This document shows, piece by piece, positions 36,955 to 48,820 of a stretch of 64,000 nt of DNA. The DNA is taken from positions 930,001 to 994,000 of the forward strand of contig CM033745.1 of NCBI GenBank assembly GCA_019671005.1, in the 5' to 3' direction. Source of the DNA: Hibiscus mutabilis. Lineage: Eukaryota; Streptophyta; Magnoliopsida; Malvales; Malvaceae. Position numbers and translations under genes: made by a program. Position 1 is the stretch's first letter. Each line of letters opens with the position of its first letter. The notes below the pieces were generated by a model. It was not told the origin of the DNA. It did no database searches and worked only from the letters and a program-made list of their open reading frames with translations.

Positions 36955-37115
36955 TAATGAAAAAGAAAAAGAAAAAAGAAGAAAAAGAGAAAAAAGAAGA
37001 AAAAAATAAAAAAGTAAAAAAGAAGAAAAAAGAAGAAAAAAAGAAAAAAATAGAAAAAATCAAAAAGAGAAAGAAAAAATGAAAAGGAAAGAAAAATGAA
37101 AATTCAAAAAAATGT
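36955..37115. repeat. A/G-rich low-complexity block 2
   Basis: A run of AAAGAAAAAG and AAGAAGAAAAA words. A minus-strand frame of almost only Phe and Ser here is a composition artefact. Confidence 0.8.
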
Positions 37116-37784
37116 ATCAACTTTCATTGCCCGATCTAGTCCTCTGCTGATGGAGTGGCTAGGTCCAAGTTGCAGTCGTCCTCTGATCCTGCTCTCCGCT
37201 GATGGTGTAGCCGGTCTCAGGTTGCCATTATCCGATCCAGCATCTCCGCTGATGGGGTGGTTGAATCCATGTTACCAACGTTCTCCGATCTTACTTCTCT
37301 GTTGATGGAGTAGTGGGGTCCAACATCTATCTTTCGACTCAGCCCCCTCGTCAGTGTTGTAGCCAGGTTATTTTTACTCTCGTATTACCATGATGAAAAA
37401 AAAGAAAGAAAAAGTTGTCAATTTTTGATCCTGCCTCTTCGTCAGTGTTGCAGCTGGATCAGATTTTGTAGACCCTGCCTCTTCGTCGGTGTTGTAGCCG
37501 GGTCAAACTCTCTTTAGGTATTAGCTTATTATCAATAATATAGTGAGCCGCACTCATTTTGCTTCCCCAATAGACCACCTCCCGCTTCGAAGATTTTGCT
37601 TCCTCCAAGAATGACAAAATAGATCCGTCAAGTCCAGAAAGAAGACATGTATTGAAGAGAAAGAAGATCTACTGAAGAAAGAAGACATACGTCAAGGGAA
37701 GATAACCAGCTAGACCGGATGAAACGAGTCATTTTTAGTATTTGCTTCGTTGCCGTTACACAATAACAAGCAAAGAGGGGCAAC

Positions 37785-40349
37785 TGTAATGACCCGTAAT
37801 CAAACCAAACTAAACCCAAACCCAAACCAAACCCAACTTAACCCGACCCGACCCGGATCCAAACTTAACCCGACCTGACCCAGAACCAAAAAAACCCTAA
37901 CCCTAATGCCATTAATCCACCCGCCGCCGCACCTTCTGTCGCCGATCATCCACCGCCGCCGTTCGCCATTTTCGGCGACCAATCCCAAACTATAACCACA
38001 ATCACCATAAACCCTAAATTATAGATTACAAACCCTAGAAACCCAAACCAAATCAACCAAAAATAAAACAAACCTAAAACCTACCCCATCACCATACCCT
38101 GCAGCACGCATTCACCTCCATGCTTCACCCCATGCCCTGCTATCTCCCACCACACGCATTGCCTAAAATTCTTTCACCATGCCCCTATATCGTGCATCAA
38201 CAACCCAACCAAGCAATGGCATCATCAACATTGGCATCCTCTTCATCCATTTAAAGCTGCAACAACAAATTAAAAAGGGGGCCGGACATTTTCAAAAAAA
38301 AGGATTTCGGAAATTAGAGAGGAAATAAAAAAAAATCAGAAAAATTCAGGGTTGTTCAGATCGAAAAAAATAGAGAGGAAATGGGGGTGTTTTTTGGGTT
38401 CTGAAAAATCAGATAGATAGAAAACGGGAGATCAAAAATTGTAAGGGATTTTAGATCGAAAAATGTAAGTTCTTTAACAATTTCGAAATCAAAATTTTTT
38501 ACAGAGTTCATCTTTCGTTGTTAAATAAAAACGAAGTTTGATTTGGATTTTGTCTTGTTCGAAATCCCAAAACGAATTTTTGTGTGTGTTTTCAAAACCT
38601 AAACCCCGATCGTTGTTTGGGTAAAACAAAAGTAAAAAAAGGTTTTGAAACTTATCTCTAGTCGGTGTAGGCTCTATGCTTTCACCCTCGTTCCACCCCG
38701 GCCGTCAGACTCTCTGCCTTTGAGGCCTTATGGCCGGTGAACGGCACCAGGAGCGGCGCCAGTGAGATGAATTCAGAGATAGGGGATGAGGGAAATGTTT
38801 TTAGGTTATTTGGTGTTCAGTTTCGAAATGGTGAAAACCCGTTATCCTTATTTAGCCGGTTAACCAAAAACGACACCGTTCGGTGTCAATATTTTACAAA
38901 AATGGTCTAATTGCACCAAAAGTCCCCTTTCTCCTAACCCGTTCTCAGTTTGTCCATGATCTAATTACAGTTTTAGTCCCTTCAGTCCATTACCGCATCC
39001 GTTTTCATCTTTTTTTTGTTTTAATTTCACACCTTTAGTTTACATCATATTCAGTTCGGTCACCATTGTTGTTATTATCATGTTTTTAATTTTCAGTCCT
39101 TGAACTATGGTTTGTTTGCATTTGCACACCTATATTTAACATATTTCACATTCATGTTCATGTATTTCACATTTAATTGCATTCTAGTCCTATGTTATGT
39201 TTTTTACCCATGTAATCTAATACTTATGCATATTTGTTCTCATTATGTACTCATTGTTAGAGCATTTTTGTTGCCCGTCAGGTTTATTCGAGTTTTGTTT
39301 GTATCGTATTTTTATATGCTTTGTCATTATAATATGTCATAATTATAATATATCATGTTTTAGCATGTTCATTCTATAAGTTTCTTAGTATGTTTACATT
39401 ACCCCTTTGTGTTTTTATTTATTACGTTTTTTCATGTTTTTTAATATATATTTGATTTATGATGTCGTGCTTGTATTTTCGTTCACTCATATTATATGTT
39501 GATTTTTTTAGTTGATTTATACTTAGCCCGTTGTTGTATGTATTTTATGTTCGGATATATGTTAGTTTTTTGTTGTTGTTATATGTAAATGTTAAGATGT
39601 TTATGAGTCTTTAAATCGTGTCATATAATAGGTTTTCTATGTAGTATTATGGTAGGGGTGTTTTATTAATTTGTTATCATAATATATTTGCATTGTATTT
39701 GTTTATCTTTAATGTGTCTAAGTATGCTAGAATTAATTAATTATAGTTTACGGAGCAATGTTTCTTTCTTGTTCATGTTTTACATGTTTTATTTATTTGT
39801 TCTCGATATGTATGTTGTTCATGTGCCCTTATTTATTTATTTATTTATTTTTCGTGAAATTCATGTGTTTATGTTTTTAATATCATGTCAATAAGTGTCT
39901 AACATTTTTGTTTTAAGTTGCATTTCGGATATATAAGTTGTCAATGTGGTGCCTCTTTATTCGAGTGTAAACGGGGCCAGTATCAGGCGTAGCGATAATG
40001 GTTGGGCGTTTACTCTCGAATAACGGGACCTTTAAAATCTACTCGCACTTATAACCAAAATTTAATTTAATCGTCACTTTAATCCGGAAAGTCTAATATT
40101 AATAAAGCGGTAATTATTAAAGTACCAATTTTGGGCGGTGTGGGGTGCTAATCCTTCACCATCCGTAACCGACTCCCGAACCCATCAATTTTAAATCTCT
40201 GGTTTTTTACGGTGTCCGGCCTACCTAAGTGGCCGGTGGCGACTCCATTTTTAAATAAAACACGGGTTTTTCTAAATCCCATTGAAGACATTTTTTTAAA
40301 ACAAAACAATAGATAAAACTCGTTTTTAGCGTAAAAGGACATCGCTACA
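37785..40349 (+). repeat. 3' LTR of the gypsy element
   Basis: Matches the 5' LTR along its full length with scattered substitutions and small indels, for example a shortened TTCTTTTTAGGATATATG segment near 39550. Confidence 0.9.
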
Positions 40350-40745
40350 GTTAATATGTTATTTATCATAGTAATAATAATATTTTCAAATGTACGCATA
40401 ATTTTTTTTAACACTTAATATATATTTTTACAATTTACTAAACGGTAAATTATTATTAGAATCTACGTTGAAAATGCATTTAAACTTACGAGTAAAACTG
40501 TTATATTTTAATATGTAAATTGTGTATAAATTATCGAGTGCCTTTTATTTTGATTAATATGTTATTTATCATAGTAATAATGATATTTTTAAATTTTTCA
40601 CATAATTTTTTTAACACTTGATATATATTTTTACAATTTACTAAACGGTAAATTAATATTAGAATCAATGATTACGTTGAAAATGCATTTAAATTTACAA
40701 GTAAAACTGTTATATTTTAATACATAAATTATGTACAATTTTTTT
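40350..40745. repeat. ~197-bp tandem duplication flanking the gypsy insertion
   Basis: 40350-40547 and 40548-40745 repeat TTAATATGTTATTTATCATA, AACGGTAAATTA and AAAACTGTTATATTTTAATA with differences. The sequence left of the element (GAGTGACTTTTGTTTTGATT, 30248-30267) matches 40533-40551 (GAGTGCCTTTTATTTTGATT), so the retrotransposon entered one unit of an existing repeat. Confidence 0.75.
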
Positions 40746-40949
40746 ACATTTAAGTTATAAATTCTAAAACTTAAATTCTTAGCTATAACGCCTTAAAACT
40801 TAAATCTTAAACTATGAACTCTAAATTCTGACCATAAATCTTAAATTCTACGTCTTAAATCTAAATTGCAACTTTAATCTCTAAACCCTAAAATTGAAAG
40901 GCCCATATAAACTAAAATTTATATAAGATTATGTATCAAAGTATTTTCC
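40746..40949. mobile_element. Telomere-like MITE, reverse orientation, incomplete
   Basis: The interior contains CCCTAAA-like words. The right end ATGTATCAAAGTATTTTCC is the complement of the family end GGAAA(A)TACTTTGATAC. I could not identify a left end. Confidence 0.5.
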
Positions 40950-41021
40950 AAAATAAAAATACTTGCAAATAACTATAAAATAAATGTTTCCAAAACAATC
41001 ATAATACTAATATAATTTTAT

Positions 41022-41258
41022 GGAAATACTTTGATACACAAGCTTGTGTAAACTAAACAAGCCTTTCAATTTTAAGGTTTATGGGTTTAGGTTATGGTTT
41101 AGGGTAGCGTGTAGGATTTAAGGTTTATGGTTAGAATTTAGAGTTTATGATATATGGTTTAAAGTTTAAGTTTTAGTGTGCTATGATTTGAGATTTATGT
41201 TTTAAATTTTATAGAAGGGTTATATTTTTTACACAGTTTGTGTATCAAAATATAACCC
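41022..41258. mobile_element. MITE with telomere-like interior, copy 2
   Basis: 237 bp starting GGAAATACTTTGATACACAA and ending TTTGTGTATCAAAATATAAC plus CC. The 9-bp flanks TAATTTTAT (41013-41021) and TGATTTTAT (41259-41267) match at eight of nine positions. The interior has TTTAGGGTA and GGTTTA words. Confidence 0.7.
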
Positions 41259-41492
41259 TGATTTTATACACCTCTGGTCACACCTATTATAAATATTAAA
41301 GAAATTATTATTATGAGCGCATTTATCCGATTTAAAAAACATTATATTAGAGTAAATACATTTGGTCAGTTTCATATTTCCTTAGATCATGTATTTTAGT
41401 CATACTAGGAGCAATCCTCTTATTTTCCTTAAGCTCTTTTTCCTCTCCTATAAGTAGGATTAAGATTAATTTTAAAATTCATAAAAAACATA

Positions 41493-41755
41493 GGAAAAAC
41501 TTTGATACACAAGCCAGATAAACTTTAGTTTACACGTGCCTTTTAGTTTTAGTGCTTAGGGTTTTAGTTTAGGGTTTAAAGTTTAGGGGTTTAAGTTGTA
41601 GGGTTTAGAATTTAAGGTTAGTGTTTAGAATTTAAGGTATAGAGTTTAGGGTTTAGTTTTTTAGGGTTAGATTAGGAATTTAAGATTTGACTTTTTATAG
41701 TGTAAATACATTGACTTGTGTAAAATTACACAAACTGTATATTAAAGTTTTACCC
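41493..41755. mobile_element. MITE with telomere-like interior, copy 3
   Basis: 263 bp starting GGAAAAACTTTGATACACAA and ending TATATTAAAGTTTTACCC. The flanks AAAAACATA and AAAAAAATA match at eight of nine positions. The interior is largely TTTAGGG-like words. Confidence 0.7.
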
Positions 41756-41869
41756 AAAAAAATAATATATTAAAAATAAGTATTTATTTTCGAATAATTT
41801 TTCTTTAAAAATAAAGTCATCATTACACATTTACAGATAAAAAAGTTACAGTTTAGCTTTACAAGCAAA

Positions 41870-43365
41870 AATTTATTGTTCTAGTCAGCATAGATAAATT
41901 CATTTCACAGCGTTCAGATCAGATGTCTTTCAAATCTTTATATTAAAACCTTAAAATTCTTTCCGTTTCTCTCTCCCCATCTTTCTTTCCTGTTTGTTTA
42001 AGTGAAAGTTGAGCATAAATAAATATTTATCCGTACTAGTTGTTCGAGCTTGCTTGCTTTTTACTGTTACTAATATGATTTGAAGACAGTTGACGACGGA
42101 AAAAAGAAGAACAGTGCTAGTTGATGTAAATTAAAATGGAAACAAATAGGTAACTATTTCGTATCTGGACACGAAACCTTTTTTTGTTTCTCATGTTCTT
42201 TCACTTTCAACAAAATGTTCATTTTCTTATAATATATATTCACACCCACACATTCAATGTTAGCATACATGGAAAAAAATTGGTTTAAAAGACGAGCTTC
42301 TGTTGTATTTTGGAGGGAAATATTGTTTTGATTATTTGTCATTGCAGGTTTCGTTTTATGCTAAAAAAGATAGAAAAAGAAACTGTTTGTTAATTGGTAA
42401 TTCTCGTTGTCTTCCTGCATTTTCAGGCCAAACAAGCATGACACTGATATTTACTCTTTCTAATTTTCTAATGCGTGTTTAAGTTTTAAAGTACTAATTT
42501 CCATTTTATTATGAACAAATTTTGCAGGATTTGAACTTGGTTTGTTGCTTGAATCCGAGGCTTGAAAAGGGTGCTGCGTTTTATCTATTTACAGCTTCAA
42601 ATCTGAGGCCTTTTGCTGTTTGTGAACATTTCAAGTGTCAAATCCTTCTACAAGAAAGCTGCTGGCTTACAACGCATGCTTTTCTTCTGTCATTCATTGT
42701 GATTTGATCTTCTTTGTATGGAAGCCTACACAGGGAATCAATGTGCAGAAAATTCTGTTCCGTTTCTATTAAAAACTGAACGAATAAGGGGAAGCAGGTT
42801 TGCCACCATGGGTTATTTATTACTGTTTTGTTCCTGTTACTTTCACTGGGTTGCCACCGTGGTTTGAACCCCGTTCAGAAAAGAAAGGGGAAGCAGGTTC
42901 TTTTGTATTGGTTCACTTTTTGGGTAGCTGTCGTTTTGCAGTTTCATGTCGAACAGTAGGTTGATTCTCATTCCGTGCTTCTAATTTAAGCAAAAGGACT
43001 TAACTTTCTTGTTTTAGTGACGAAAGGGTAGCTGAATATACATACCAACATTTAACAAAAAGGTGAAACTAAGAGGCCTTTGAAAATTTGTTTCTTTTAG
43101 AGAGCGAGGAGTTCCGAGTTCACGTGAATCAGTGAAAAGGGTGTTGTCATAGCATGTTATCTGGAATGGAATAGTTAGCCATGTTGGTGGCACATGTCCT
43201 CGAATCCAATATGGTATTGGTAGGGGCAGCAGATCGATAATGCAATTTTTTTTGTTTGTTCCTTCTAAGACATGTTTTTTACAATGGCAGTTGTTATTAA
43301 GATAGGTTTTTAAGAGTTGAATCTGTTGAGAAGTGAGGAAATTCGATCGGAATTCTTTGTTGCAA
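41870..43365 (+). promoter_or_regulatory. Promoter and probable intron-bearing 5' leader of the USP-kinase gene
   Basis: Pyrimidine-rich sequence (TTTCTCTCTCCCCATCTTTC near 41966) and a plausible acceptor (TTTTGCAG at 42521-42528), followed by GC-richer sequence, suggest non-coding leader exons before the ATG at 43366. No coding sequence recognised. Exact start and splice sites are not determined. Confidence 0.4.
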
Positions 43366-46300
43366 ATGAGTCAAGAACAGAAGGAAAAGCAGGGGAAAAC
43401 TGGGTTGGGTATGGCCAAGAAAGTTGTGGTTGCTGTTAAGGCATCCAAAGAAATTCCCAAGACTGCTCTGGTGTGGGCATTGACACATGTTGTTCAACCT
43501 GGGGACTGCATTACGTTGCTTGTTGTTCCTTCACATTGTTCAGGTTGTTCTTGTTTTGTTATTTCTTTTGCATCTACATGACATTTTAGGATTGAACTTG
43601 ATTACAGGAATTATTTATGTATACTGTCAAAGGGTTTTGGTTAGCTGTGCGCTCCACATATCTGTTTCTATTTTAAAATTATTTAGTTTTCTTGAGTGTG
43701 TTATGTTCTTTCTGGCATAGGAAGTGTCCGAGGCTTAGAAGAGTCACGGTTAGAAATGATTATGGTGTTAACTCTTTACAATAACTTAATTTTTTCGATT
43801 ATTCCTGCCTGATGGTTAAATGCCACAATCCCTCCAGGTAGAAAATGGGGTTTCAAGATTTTCTGGTGACTGTGCCAACATTACCCGCAAGTCCCAAACA
43901 GGATCGAGTTCGGAGCAAAATACTGGTGTCAGTGATTCCTTCTCCCAAATGATCCTCCAGCTCCACGATGTTTATGATCCCAACAAAGTTAATGCCTGGC
44001 TCTAGTTGCTTGATTATATTATTGTTTTATATGTAAATGGCATTGCCTGCTAATGCTTTGTTTCTTAACTTCATTGCACAGATTAATGTTAAGATAAAAA
44101 TTGTCTCTGGATCACAATGTGGAGCTGTAGCTGCAGAAGCTAAGCAAGCTCAAGGCTAGTTGGGTTGTATTGGACAAGTAACATCCTGTTTGCTTTGTTT
44201 CTTCCTCCTTTCTTTTCCATTTGTGTTCTATCCTAAAAGTTATATATTCATGGTTGTAATATCCCCATTTATTTATTTATTTATTTCAGGCAGCTCAAAC
44301 ACGAGGAAAAGCGCTGCATGGAGGAGTTGCAATGCAACATAGTGATTATGAAGCGTTCTCAGGCAAAAGTGCTCCGCTTAAATTTGGTTGGGTCATCTGA
44401 GAAGGAAGCTGAAGCTGGTCAATTAAATCCTGAGACAGATGAAACATCTGAAAAGCATCTCAAAAACAAAAATGGATTATCTGATATTGAGCCCATTGTC
44501 ACTCCAACTAGCAGTCCAGAGCTTGGGGCGACATTCACTACTACTGAAGCTGGAACTTCTTCAGTGTCTAGCTCTGATCCAGGCACTTCACCTTTTTGCT
44601 CCTCTGAAAGGAATGCAGACTTGAAGAAAGAGGAATCGCTAGTCATCAAGGAAAACCAGGATCTTGATGAATCCATTTTGGACACAGAGAGTGAAAATTT
44701 ATCCTTATCTTCAGTGAGTTTAAGGTATCAACCGTGGATAACAGAATATCTTACTTCTCATCATCAGTCCTCACAATACCTTGAAGAACCTTCAGGTCGA
44801 GCTAATGTCAGGGTTCAAGCTTCAACAACAAAAGCCTTACTGGAGAAATTTTCAAAACTTGATAGAGAAGCTGGAATTGGAATTCCGAGCTTTAGGAGTG
44901 ATATTGAATTTAGTGGAAATGTGAGAGAAGCAGTTGCATTATCCAGAAACTCCCCTCCTGGCCCTCCTCCATTGTGTTCAATATGTCAGCACAAGGGACC
45001 TGTGTTTGGGAAGCCACCAAGGTGGTTTACCTATGCTGAATTGGAGCTTGCAACCGGTGGATTTTCTCAAGCTAATTTCTTGGCCGAGGGTGGGTTTGGA
45101 TCTGTTTATAGAGGAGTATTCCCAGATGGACAGACAATTGCAGTCAAGCAACACAAATTGGCTAGTTCTCAAGGAGATCATGAATTTTGCTCGGAAGTGG
45201 AAGTCCTCAGCTGTGCTCAACACAGGAATGTTGTTATGCTAATTGGATTCTGCATTGAGGATAGAAGATGGCTGTTGGTTTACGAATACATATGCAATGG
45301 ATCTGTAGATTCTCATCTATATGGTATCTCACTTATCTTTATCTCTGTGCTCTATGTATGTACTGATCTTTGGCGTGCACCTGTGGTTGATGTCTATCTA
45401 GCAATCATAGTTTTGAATGTACCACAAATTCAACGTGTTTCAGGACATAATCGGGAACCATTAGAATGGTCTGCACGGCAAAAGATTGCTGTGGGAGCTG
45501 CTAGAGGTCTGAGATACCTTCATGAAGAATGCAGAGTTGGCTGCATCGTGCACCGTGATATGCGGCCAAACAACATTCTCATTACCCATGATTTTGAACC
45601 TTTGGTAGCTAAACTTTCAACTCTTTTGCACGTGAAAAATTTCAAATTTACACATTAAAGGATTTTTATTATTCATTTCTAGCATTGACATTAGGGAGAA
45701 TCCTTTCCTTTCCTTGGTGCTAGTGAACATTATGAATGTACCAAAATAAATTATTAAAACAATGTGTTTTGGTGTTCAAATTTTATTAGGGGTTGGTGCA
45801 TTGGCATTGACTTCCAATATATCTTATTAGTTCCAATCCTATCTCCTTAAAAAATTTAGATGGATACTAGGTGAAGCTGTTTCTATAACGGAACCTTACA
45901 TGTTTCTCAAAAAAAAAAATATATATGGTTGTACATGCAATTATTATTTAGATTTGTGTTGCTAGGTTGGTGATTTTGGCCTTGCAAGATGGCAGCCTGA
46001 TGGTGATGCTGGAGTGGAAACACGAGTGGTTGGAACATTTGGGTAAAACTACACTGACAACTTTGATTTTAACAATTTACCTAACTTATGCCATTAAATA
46101 AAATAGTAATGGTTTATGATGTGGCATAGGTATCTGGCACCAGAATATGCTGAAACTGGCAAAATTACTGAAAAAGCTGATGTTTATTCCTTTGGAGTTG
46201 TGTTAGTTGAACTCGTTACTGGACGGAAAGCTGTGGACCTTAGTAGGCCAAAAGGCCAGCAATGTCTAACTGAATGGGTAAAGTTTTAAACTCTGCTTCT

Positions 46301-47152
46301 ACATCTTTTTGGAAATCACTAGTTCGAGCATGTATTCTCTTCTCCCGTGTAACTTCAAGAACAATTTATGAAAGACATCTCACTAACATCTGCCATATGT
46401 ATGAAGGTCCAATACAATTCTTTCTGGCTTTTTTCATGTCCTCTCATCTGTCTGGATTTAATGGTTTGTTTTTGCTTATTTCTTATTTCATGGTCTTGAA
46501 TAGGCCCGTCCACTTCTGGAAGAATATGCTATAGATGAATTGGTGGACCCGAGATTGGAGGATCGCTACTCTGAGAATGAGGTCTATTGCATGCTTCATG
46601 CTGCATCGTTATGCATAAGGCGGGATCCTCATTCTAGGCCTCGCATGTCACAGGTAATGAGAAAATCTGTAGAGAAGGAATGCATGCCAATATGGTTTAA
46701 TTTGTTTTAGCATGCATGTCAATATGACTCCTTGTTATTGTTTTACTTTCAGAGTTTTATTGAAAATGTTTTTTCAAATAAAAAAGTTGTTTTTGATTAA
46801 CTGTTGAGAATTGAAGACAAATGGTTAAATTGTATTTGGAAGGAATGGTTTTCTTACATAATATCTTCAGTTTTTTAGGTTTTAAAGCCACTACCAAATA
46901 GGTTACAGAATATATATCTGATTCATTTAATGTTCTTTTGGAACAGGTGCTCCGTATATTGGATGGCGAAATGCTTATGGACAAAACTATGCATCACCGG
47001 GATATGACATTGGCAACCACAGTGGCAGGGTATGTGCAGACCAACAACAGTATTACAGTGGATCCCTGGTAAATGAGGCATTAGAAGATTTCAGTGGAAA
47101 GCTCTCCCTTGATGGGCTAAGGTTGGGAACCGGGCAGAAGGACTTCATGTGA
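43366..47152 (+). CDS. USP-domain receptor-like cytoplasmic kinase family (inactive protein kinase SELMODRAFT_444075-like), with frameshifts
   Basis: Nine exons: 43366-43543, 43838-43987, 44082-44177, 44290-45323, 45444-45604, 45966-46042, 46130-46277, 46504-46653 and 46947-47152. The N-terminus has a USP-like segment (VVVAVKASKEIPKTALVWAL). A Ser-rich linker follows, then PRWFTYAELELATGGFSQAN and a kinase domain with glycine loop AEGGFGSVYRG, lysine in IAVKQHK, HRDMRPNNIL catalytic loop, GDFGLARW, and APEY. Databases call the family inactive, yet HRD and DFG residues are present here. Three problems: exon 2 is five bases short near GFxRFSGDC, exon 3 has an extra G before SWVVLDK (giving a stop as read), and exon 9 lacks an A at GACAAAAC, so the literal frame stops at 47072 rather than at 47152. 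It is either a pseudogene or a gene with assembly indels; exons 4-8 are clean. Confidence 0.8.
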
Positions 47153-48000
47153 AGATCACTTGTAAAAAGCTCACTTTCCGTCGTTCCTTACACGCATGGT
47201 ACACGTATCTATCTATACATAATATTTTGTATAGTAGTAGTAGTATTGGAAGCAAGGGGTAATAGGGTTTCTGCAATTCATTTTGGAAATGCTGATTTTC
47301 AACGCTATGGTGAAATGTTATATGCTTTCTAATTACATCAATGAGGCAGAGTTGAGAAATGTGGTCCTTTTCTTCCTTCTCTTTTTTTCACATCTGTTGA
47401 TATGGGATTTTGTTTGATAGTTGCATTGCATGGGGGTACAGTTACTCTGAATATTAATTGGAGAGCAAAGGTAAAAAAGTCAGTCTTTGACCATTCATGG
47501 CAAAGGCAGCGGTTTTCCCCTACTGATTTTTGTTAATCGAGAAGCTGTTTTAGCTGACAAGAAATGGTGTGAGCTTTTGTCTTGCATTAAGTAACAAACA
47601 ACCAGACAGTGAAATGTCGTTATCTACCTGTAAAGTTTCAAATTTTTGAAAAATGAAAAGACATTTTTCAAAACATAAGGATTAGATTTTTGGTTCATGA
47701 TGACAGTCTGAGAGTTGCAGAAAACAGGCCATTGAATTTTTGCTTTCTTTTTTATTTTTGATTTTGGATGCTTTGTCAGTAGGGCAGGTCTGGTAACAAT
47801 GTCATGTTCACTCTCAATTGTATCCATAAATACACTGATAACAATTGGCAACCGAGCCTCAAACAGGATTTAAAATGATTAGGAATGGAATGTGAGAAAA
47901 TGATGAGAAAACCATTAAAGATTTACGGTTCGAATATAGCAGCTTGGGATTGAGGAAAGGAGCTGATGTGTTTCGAGTTTGATTAAACAGGGTGATGAGA
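47153..48000. other. 3' flank of the kinase gene
   Basis: No further gene. The first ~250 bp likely include the 3' untranslated region. A slightly GC-richer stretch to about 47600 then grades into AT-rich spacer. Confidence 0.4.
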
Positions 48001-48104
48001 TCGGGTAATTGGCTTAGTGGTCAAAAATACTCATGTTATTTTATCTTGTATGGATTTAAATCCCGACATTTTGTATTACTCAAATGTTTAATAAAATATA
48101 CAAG
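48001..48104 (+). mobile_element. tRNA-derived SINE-like sequence
   Basis: A box TAATTGGCTTAGTGGTC (48006-48022) and B box GGATTTAAATCCC (48052-48064) lie 30 bp apart, followed by CGACATTTTGTATTACTC, closely similar to the SINE at 6539-6650 (CCGACATTTACCTTTGG). The target duplication is not clear. Confidence 0.55.
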
Positions 48105-48243
48105 TGTTGGAGGATCTAAATTATATCACTTGGTTCTCTCAAACGATTTTGCAATGAACACCTATGTTATCCTACTTTAAAACACCCCCTCCCCCTCAAA
48201 TTCGTTCAAGATTCACGAACAAATACAGATACAAATATTATAT

Positions 48244-48420
48244 GAAAAATACTTTGATATGTTTGTTTAAACTTCCAATTTTAGGGTTTAGAGATTTAAG
48301 TTGTGGTGTTAGGATTAGGTTGTAGGGTGTAAAATTTAAGGTTTATGGTCAGAATTTAGAGTTTATAGTATGAAAGATTGTGTAAATTGCTTCGCATAAT
48401 TGTTTATCATAATATAACCC
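48244..48420. mobile_element. MITE with telomere-like interior, copy 4
   Basis: It starts GAAAAATACTTTGATATG and ends GTTTATCATAATATAACCC, with TATTATAT directly adjacent on both sides. The interior has TTTAGGGTTTAGAG and similar words. Confidence 0.6.
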
Positions 48421-48439
48421 TATTATATATGTATATATA

Positions 48440-48702
48440 GGAGAATACTTTGATACACAAGCTTGTGTAAAGTAACACAAGCCTCTTAATTTTAGAGTTT
48501 AGGGGTTTAAGTTAGGGTTAATGATTTAGAGTTTGAGGTTTATGATTAATTGTGTTTAGGGTTATAGATTTATGTTTTAAATTTTTTCGTTTAAATATGA
48601 AGGGTTCGTGTAAATTTTTTTACACAAACCCTTTTATAAAATTTAAAACATAAATATCAAACCCTAACACCTAAACCTTAAACTCTAAATTCTAACCATA
48701 AA
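48440..48702. mobile_element. Telomere-like MITE copies, head-to-head, split by the solo LTR
   Basis: One copy starts GAGAATACTTTGATACACAA at 48441. An inverted partner begins around 48620 (TACACAAACCC) and runs into CCCTAA-type words up to the solo LTR at 48703. Its continuation appears at 51489-51600 (CCCTAAACCCTAAACTAAA), so the LTR landed inside it. Confidence 0.6.
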
Positions 48703-48820
48703 TGTAACACCAAAAAACCAATAGTCGACCAGTTTCATATCGTTACACCGAAAAGGCTAATTTTCATCGATAATGGACCATAATTGAGTCATTTATTGGA
48801 ATGTTAAACTTTTGGCTAGG

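Larger units (their letters stand above)
35990..37510. repeat. Minisatellite-like array in the gypsy 3' untranslated region
   Basis: A core CTCCGCTGATGG(A/T)GT(G/A)G recurs about twenty times. In 36360-36850 and again at 37130-37300 two variants alternate (GATGGAGTGGCTAGGTCCA and GATGGTGTAGCCGGTT) to form a higher-order unit of about 100-110 bp. A related CTCTTCGTC(A/G)GTGTTG(T/C)AGC variant takes over at 37340-37510. It is interrupted by purine-rich low-complexity blocks. Confidence 0.8.
30269..40349 (+). mobile_element. Non-autonomous Ty3/gypsy (Tat/Gorge-like) retrotransposon
   Basis: LTRs at 30269-32845 (2,577 bp) and 37785-40349 (2,565 bp) start TGTA(C/A)TGACCCG and end CATCGCTACA. The 5-bp flanks are ATTAA on the left and GTTAA on the right, a duplication with one change. 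The primer site at 32848 (TGGCGACTCCACTAGGGAA) matches the 3' end of tRNA-Arg(ACG). A polypurine tract (AAAGAGGGGCAAC) directly precedes the 3' LTR. The 4.9-kb interior has gag remnants only; no protease, RT, RNase H or integrase is seen. By eye the first ~160 bp of the LTRs differ at roughly 5% of sites. Large LTRs with a tRNA-Arg primer recall the Gorge/Ogre/Tat group. Confidence 0.9.

Noticed and set aside
36896..37120. Phe/Ser-only minus-strand frame
   Set aside because: Pure composition effect of an A/G-rich block.
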